NCBI GenBank assembly: GCA_003427395.1
Contig: BFEA01000010.1
Location: 549,723-571,106 of the forward strand
DNA: 21,384 nt
From: Chara braunii
Taxonomy: Eukaryota; Streptophyta; Charophyceae; Charales; Characeae
Reading direction: 5' to 3'
A program made the position numbers and the translations under genes. Positions 17,891-21,384 of the stretch are shown here, one piece after another. The number at the start of each line of letters is the position of its first letter. Position 1 is the stretch's first letter. The notes under the pieces were generated by a model. The model did not search any database and had not been told where the DNA came from. It saw only the letters and a program-made list of their open reading frames with translations.

Positions 17891-18800
17891 TCGATCAAGT
17901 AAAACACGCCCAGGTACGTATTACCCTCCTCCAGTCGACCTCCCTAGCTTCTCAGTCCCCTTTTCTGCAGTCAGCACAGAGTCACCTTTACGGTTAGATC
18001 CAACCGGTAGCAATAACTCACACAACCATATTCAGACTAAACAGTGAGCACGACCTCAACATGGTAGGGAGTAAGCAATAGCAACCCAAGGCATATTCGA
18101 GGGGAAGAGCCTCTCTCCGCTACCCATCGATTTAATCGAAGGAGAATGAATCTCCTTTTTGAAACCGGTCAGGCACGCTCGCTACACACTCTCCTCCTTT
18201 ACTTGCAGCTCCTGCTTTCCCATATACCCCGTTTAACAAGATGAGCAACGCATCAGCCAACAGATAGTCTCTAAACCCGCTGTCGGCCTTGTTGCTGCCC
18301 TGTTTAGCAGCGAGTGGTGCTGATGGCCAAAGGCCTACAGTCTCGCAACTTATGTTTCGCCATTCCATATAGCAGACCGGGCAGCGTTCCTCCAATAGGT
18401 AAGTCGTCCGGTTTTCGCGACTTGCTTCCCTGTCGTCCCAATGAGCGGCTCACCGGCCAACGAACAAGTCACCAACCGAAGTGGCTCGCTTTTCGCTTCT
18501 ATTCGGCCAACAAGTGTGTTGTAGAGGGAGAGAGAGAGAGTTATCGGATGCACCTCTCAAGGCTAGCAACGCACCGGCTAAAAAGTAAGTCTCTGATACT
18601 GAACTGACCTCAATGCTTCTTCCATGGTTAGGATGAGCAAAGTCAAATATTAATCTTTCGCCAGAACATGGCCAGATACGGACCTTCACATTTTTCATAG
18701 TGGGGGCGTAACCCTTACTCCTTATGCTGTTATTTCCACCCCCTGCCTCATCAATCTTACTTCATCGATCGACTCCCGAGGTCCTAAAACCTCGAAATCG
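17891..18800. other. Non-coding with weakly repeated CAACGCACCGGC motifs
   Basis: Related sequences near 18243 (GAGCAACGCATCAGCCAACA), 18443 and 18563 (TAGCAACGCACCGGCTAAAA) suggest an old repeat. Minus-strand frames here echo each other because of it. A short GA run lies at 18525-18540. No gene is supported. Confidence 0.4.
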
Positions 18801-18807
18801 AATCTTA

Positions 18808-18835
18808 GCTCGTTCGATTCTATAGAGAATCGAGC
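18808..18835. repeat. Small hairpin CGATTCTATAGAGAATCG
   Basis: A short palindrome. Its 16-base core CGATTCTATAGAGAAT recurs at 19169-19184, 354 bp away, where the right arm has decayed (GAATTGA). Confidence 0.7.
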
Positions 18836-19528
18836 AAAATGCTAAAATCTCATCCTCTGTCGCGGCTGCATTCTCGCCACCTTCGCGCAAGTGCTTCTCT
18901 GTCAGACTCCCATTGTGCTAACCCAACACTAAAACTAACGCCAGCACTACACTCGTGCTGCCCAATAGCTCTTAGGACACGCTTTCCCTCTTCCAATTCC
19001 ATCAAAGATCAGGTGAGTTTCGCGTTTTTCACTTTTCTCCATACCCACTCGACATCTCCGCGCAACCTCGTTTTCTACTAACTTCTAATCCACTCCCTTA
19101 CTTGCCTCACTGAGCCCGCTATCGTGATCGTCTCATCACCGAACCCCAGTCTAGCGTCCTCACTTGCTCGATTCTATAGAGAATTGAATAAGTTACCTCT
19201 CTTTTTTTCCTCTACATAGCTAACTCATTCCATCTCGTCGCGCAACTAATTTCCTTAGTAACTTTAAATAAGTTTCACTAACTAAAAAACTAACCTCACC
19301 AATTATTTTGCCCTGGTAAAAAACCCGCGATCCATCCTTTCACTTATCCGATTTGACTGAGGAAGGGGCGAGTTATCTAATCATGCTCAACACACTCTCC
19401 GCGATCTCTCTTCCGCCATAGCTTTGTGCATTACTCTTTCTTCCTAACTCTAACCCTACTAACTTTCCTCCTAGTCTAGCAACATATTCGGGGTTGCCTG
19501 CCTCGAAAACTCCGATCTAACACTTTTC

Positions 19529-19558
19529 CCCGCTCGTTTTGATCAAGAAACGAGCGGG
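19529..19558. repeat. Perfect 11-bp stem hairpin
   Basis: CCCGCTCGTTT (19529-19539) pairs perfectly with AAACGAGCGGG (19548-19558) around an 8-base loop. It is about 358 bp after the 19169 motif. No T-run follows, so it is not a typical terminator. Confidence 0.85.
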
Positions 19559-20542
19559 ATGGCTTTCCCTTCTCTGCCATATCTACCTCTCGACATCACG
19601 GACTTCGCTTGCATGTATCCGACATCACTTCCCGCCTAAGTTCACCTAAGTTCACCCTGCCCTTGATGCCTCTGTTCGCCCTGCGCTAGACTGCACTCCA
19701 ACGCAGTCACTTCGAAGGCAGCCGATCTATACAGTCAGTGGGAGCAATCACAAGCTTCACTAAGGAGTGTGTAACAACTCCCCTTCACCTGATCGATATG
19801 CTCCAGATGCGAATAGTGTCGAAGCGCACGACCCAACTCGACTATCGTGGCTGCTCCGGTGTCGAGACTAGTAGGAGGGCACAGGCCCGCTGCAAGTCTA
19901 CAGCGTGAGCCTCAGCAAGTGGATCCCGGTGCAGACGTTGATGATAGTACCACATATTCAAGTGAAAACTTCGATGGTCTTATGTGCACAGCCCGCGCAG
20001 AGAGTACCACAGCAGACTCATCCTCGGTACCTTGGGCCACCCCACCCAGACACAGTTCTGCTTCTTTGTGTTCCAGTGGGCATGCTCACACTCAAACCTC
20101 TCACGGCAAACGTGGCTGGCCGCCGGTGCACTTGTAACGACCCCCGCCACCCTCGGGCCGCCGCCCCGCATGTCTGCTTAGAACATTTTCGAATCCCCCT
20201 TCCACTTTAGGCTATCCACGCTTTCCAAATGCGAAGCGAAAGAAGCCACGACCACGGATCACATCCCTTTTGCACATGTTGACCACTTCAGTCCAACTCA
20301 CCTTGTACCGAACTTTCTCTCTCACACTTTGCCTGAGGATCTTGCTTTCCTAAATTCTCAGAGGGTTTCCCTTCTCTCCCTCTTGGTGGCGCAAGGGACT
20401 GGCTACCCTCCCCTTGCCCTCGTTCTCCACCAAGTGAGGACCGCTTCTTTTCACCGTTCGTTCCCTGCCAATGTAACAAGTGAGGTGCGGTTAGTCACGA
20501 GTCAAGAAGGAAGAGGAAAAGGAGGAGGAGGTAAGGGTTTTC

Positions 20543-20545
<3 letters not shown>
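19559..20545. other. Non-coding, no gene recognised
   Basis: Positions 19847-20210 stay open in all three plus-strand frames for 65 to 101 residues, with an even base composition, but no domain is recognised. The rest is pyrimidine-rich with short frames. Confidence 0.4.

Positions 20546-20580
<35 letters not shown>
20546..20580. repeat. (GA)n microsatellite
   Basis: An uninterrupted GA run of about 17 units. Confidence 0.97.
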
Positions 20581-20583
<3 letters not shown>

Positions 20584-20709
20584 AACATCTAGTCCTTGAT
20601 CAATCTCACCCCCTAGCGTATCCAAACGTCCTCCCTAGGTTTTCTTTGCGCTCCTTGGCGCCTTCGTTACTTACGACCCCCGAGTATCGGACGAGGACGG
20701 AGGAGTAAA

Positions 20710-21384
20710 AAGGTGCAAGGTGACCGGCTATGGTCGATGGGTTAAGGAGATGGTGGAGGAAGAAGGTGCAAGGTGACCGGGTATGGTGGATGGGTGAAGG
20801 AGATGGTGGAGGAAAAAGGTGGAAGGTGGTTGGCAATGGTGGATGGGTGAAGGAAATGGTGGACGAAGAAGGTGAAAGGTGGTTGGCTATGGCGGATGGG
20901 CGAAGGAGATGGTGGAGGAAGAAGGTGGAAGGTGGTTGGCTAGGATGGATGGGTGAAGGAGATGGTGGACGAACAAGGTGGAAGGGGGTTGGCTATGGCG
21001 GGTGGGTGAGGGAGATGGTGGAGGAAGAAGGTGCAAGGTGGTCAACTATGGTGGATGGGCGAAGGAGATGGTGGAGGAAGGAGGTGGTCAGCTATGGTGG
21101 ATGGGCGAAAGTTGGCTATGATGGGTGGGTGAGGGAGATGGTGGAGGAAGAAGGTGGAGGGTCGTCGGCTATGGTGGATGGGCGAAGGAGATGGTGGAGG
21201 AAGAAGGTGGAAGGTGGTTGGCTATGGCAGACGGGTGAAGGAGATGGTGGAGGAAGAAGGTGCAAGGTGAGTGGTTATGGTGGATGGGTGGAGGAGATGG
21301 TGGAGGAAGAAGGTTGAACGTGGTTGGCTATGGTGGATGGGTGATGGAGGTGGTGGGGGAAGAAGGTGGAAGGTGGTTGGCTAT
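20710..21384. repeat. 53-bp minisatellite (about 12.5 copies)
   Basis: A unit like GGCTATGGTGGATGGGTGAA then GGAGATGGTGGAGGAAGAAG then GTGGAAGGTGGTT recurs. The marker GAGATGG falls at 20747, 20800, 20853, 20906, 20959, 21012, 21065, 21135, 21188, 21241, 21294 and 21347. The step is 53 bp throughout except one of 70 bp (21065 to 21135), where a 17-bp partial unit is inserted. The strand is almost free of C and of stops in one frame, giving a 195-residue Gly/Trp/Glu-rich frame that is a by-product. The array continues past the window edge. Confidence 0.96.

Noticed and set aside
18132-18698. Minus-strand frames sharing YLLADALLIL and YFLAGALLAL-like words
   Set aside because: The likeness comes from repeated DNA motifs; the frames overlap each other and have no known domain.
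19847-20210. Overlapping open frames of 65-101 residues
   Set aside because: All three plus-strand frames stay open, so openness reflects base composition; no domain was recognised.
20730-21317. 195-residue Gly/Trp/Glu-rich protein
   Set aside because: It is the stop-poor reading of a 53-bp minisatellite; unit length is not a multiple of three, so it makes no regular protein repeat of 53-bp period.

Overview
The window looks like plant-type nuclear DNA dominated by repeats. I see no intact host gene, tRNA, rRNA or CRISPR array. The only recognisable proteins belong to one decayed Ty3/gypsy LTR retrotransposon. Its polyprotein resembles families I associate with streptophyte algae such as Chara. 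That is recollection, not proof, and a land plant is also possible.

Layout: positions 1-1898 are low-information DNA with short duplications. Positions 1899-11655 are a plus-strand Ty3/gypsy element, in this order: 5' LTR (1899-3240), a primer-binding-site-like sequence (3243), an AT-rich leader, a block of 14-16 bp repeats, gag (from 4369), protease, reverse transcriptase, RNase H, integrase, a chromodomain-like tail ending at 10297, a polypurine tract (10346-10358) and the 3' LTR (10359-11655). A separate 691-bp foldback element (5641-6331) sits inside gag, just before the zinc-knuckle region.

The retroelement is dead. Its reading path is broken by at least eight stop codons, two frameshifts, small deletions and a 46-bp duplication. 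Most of the stops, and two substitutions in the reverse transcriptase, are explained by C-to-T or G-to-A change, as expected for a methylated, silenced copy.

Positions 11656-20700 are non-coding and built from many local duplications and inverted repeats: 96 bp, about 130 bp x3, 59 bp, 75 bp, about 235 bp, 122 bp, a 180-bp hairpin and 37 bp x3. Parts of 14186-15600 look like the repetitive untranslated region of another retroelement, but no second LTR pair was found by eye. The window ends in a (GA)n run and a 53-bp minisatellite that runs off the right edge.

The most unusual items are the foldback element, which interrupts gag cleanly with no visible target-site duplication, the repeated hairpin at 17121-17488, and the ACGT-containing repeat block upstream of gag.
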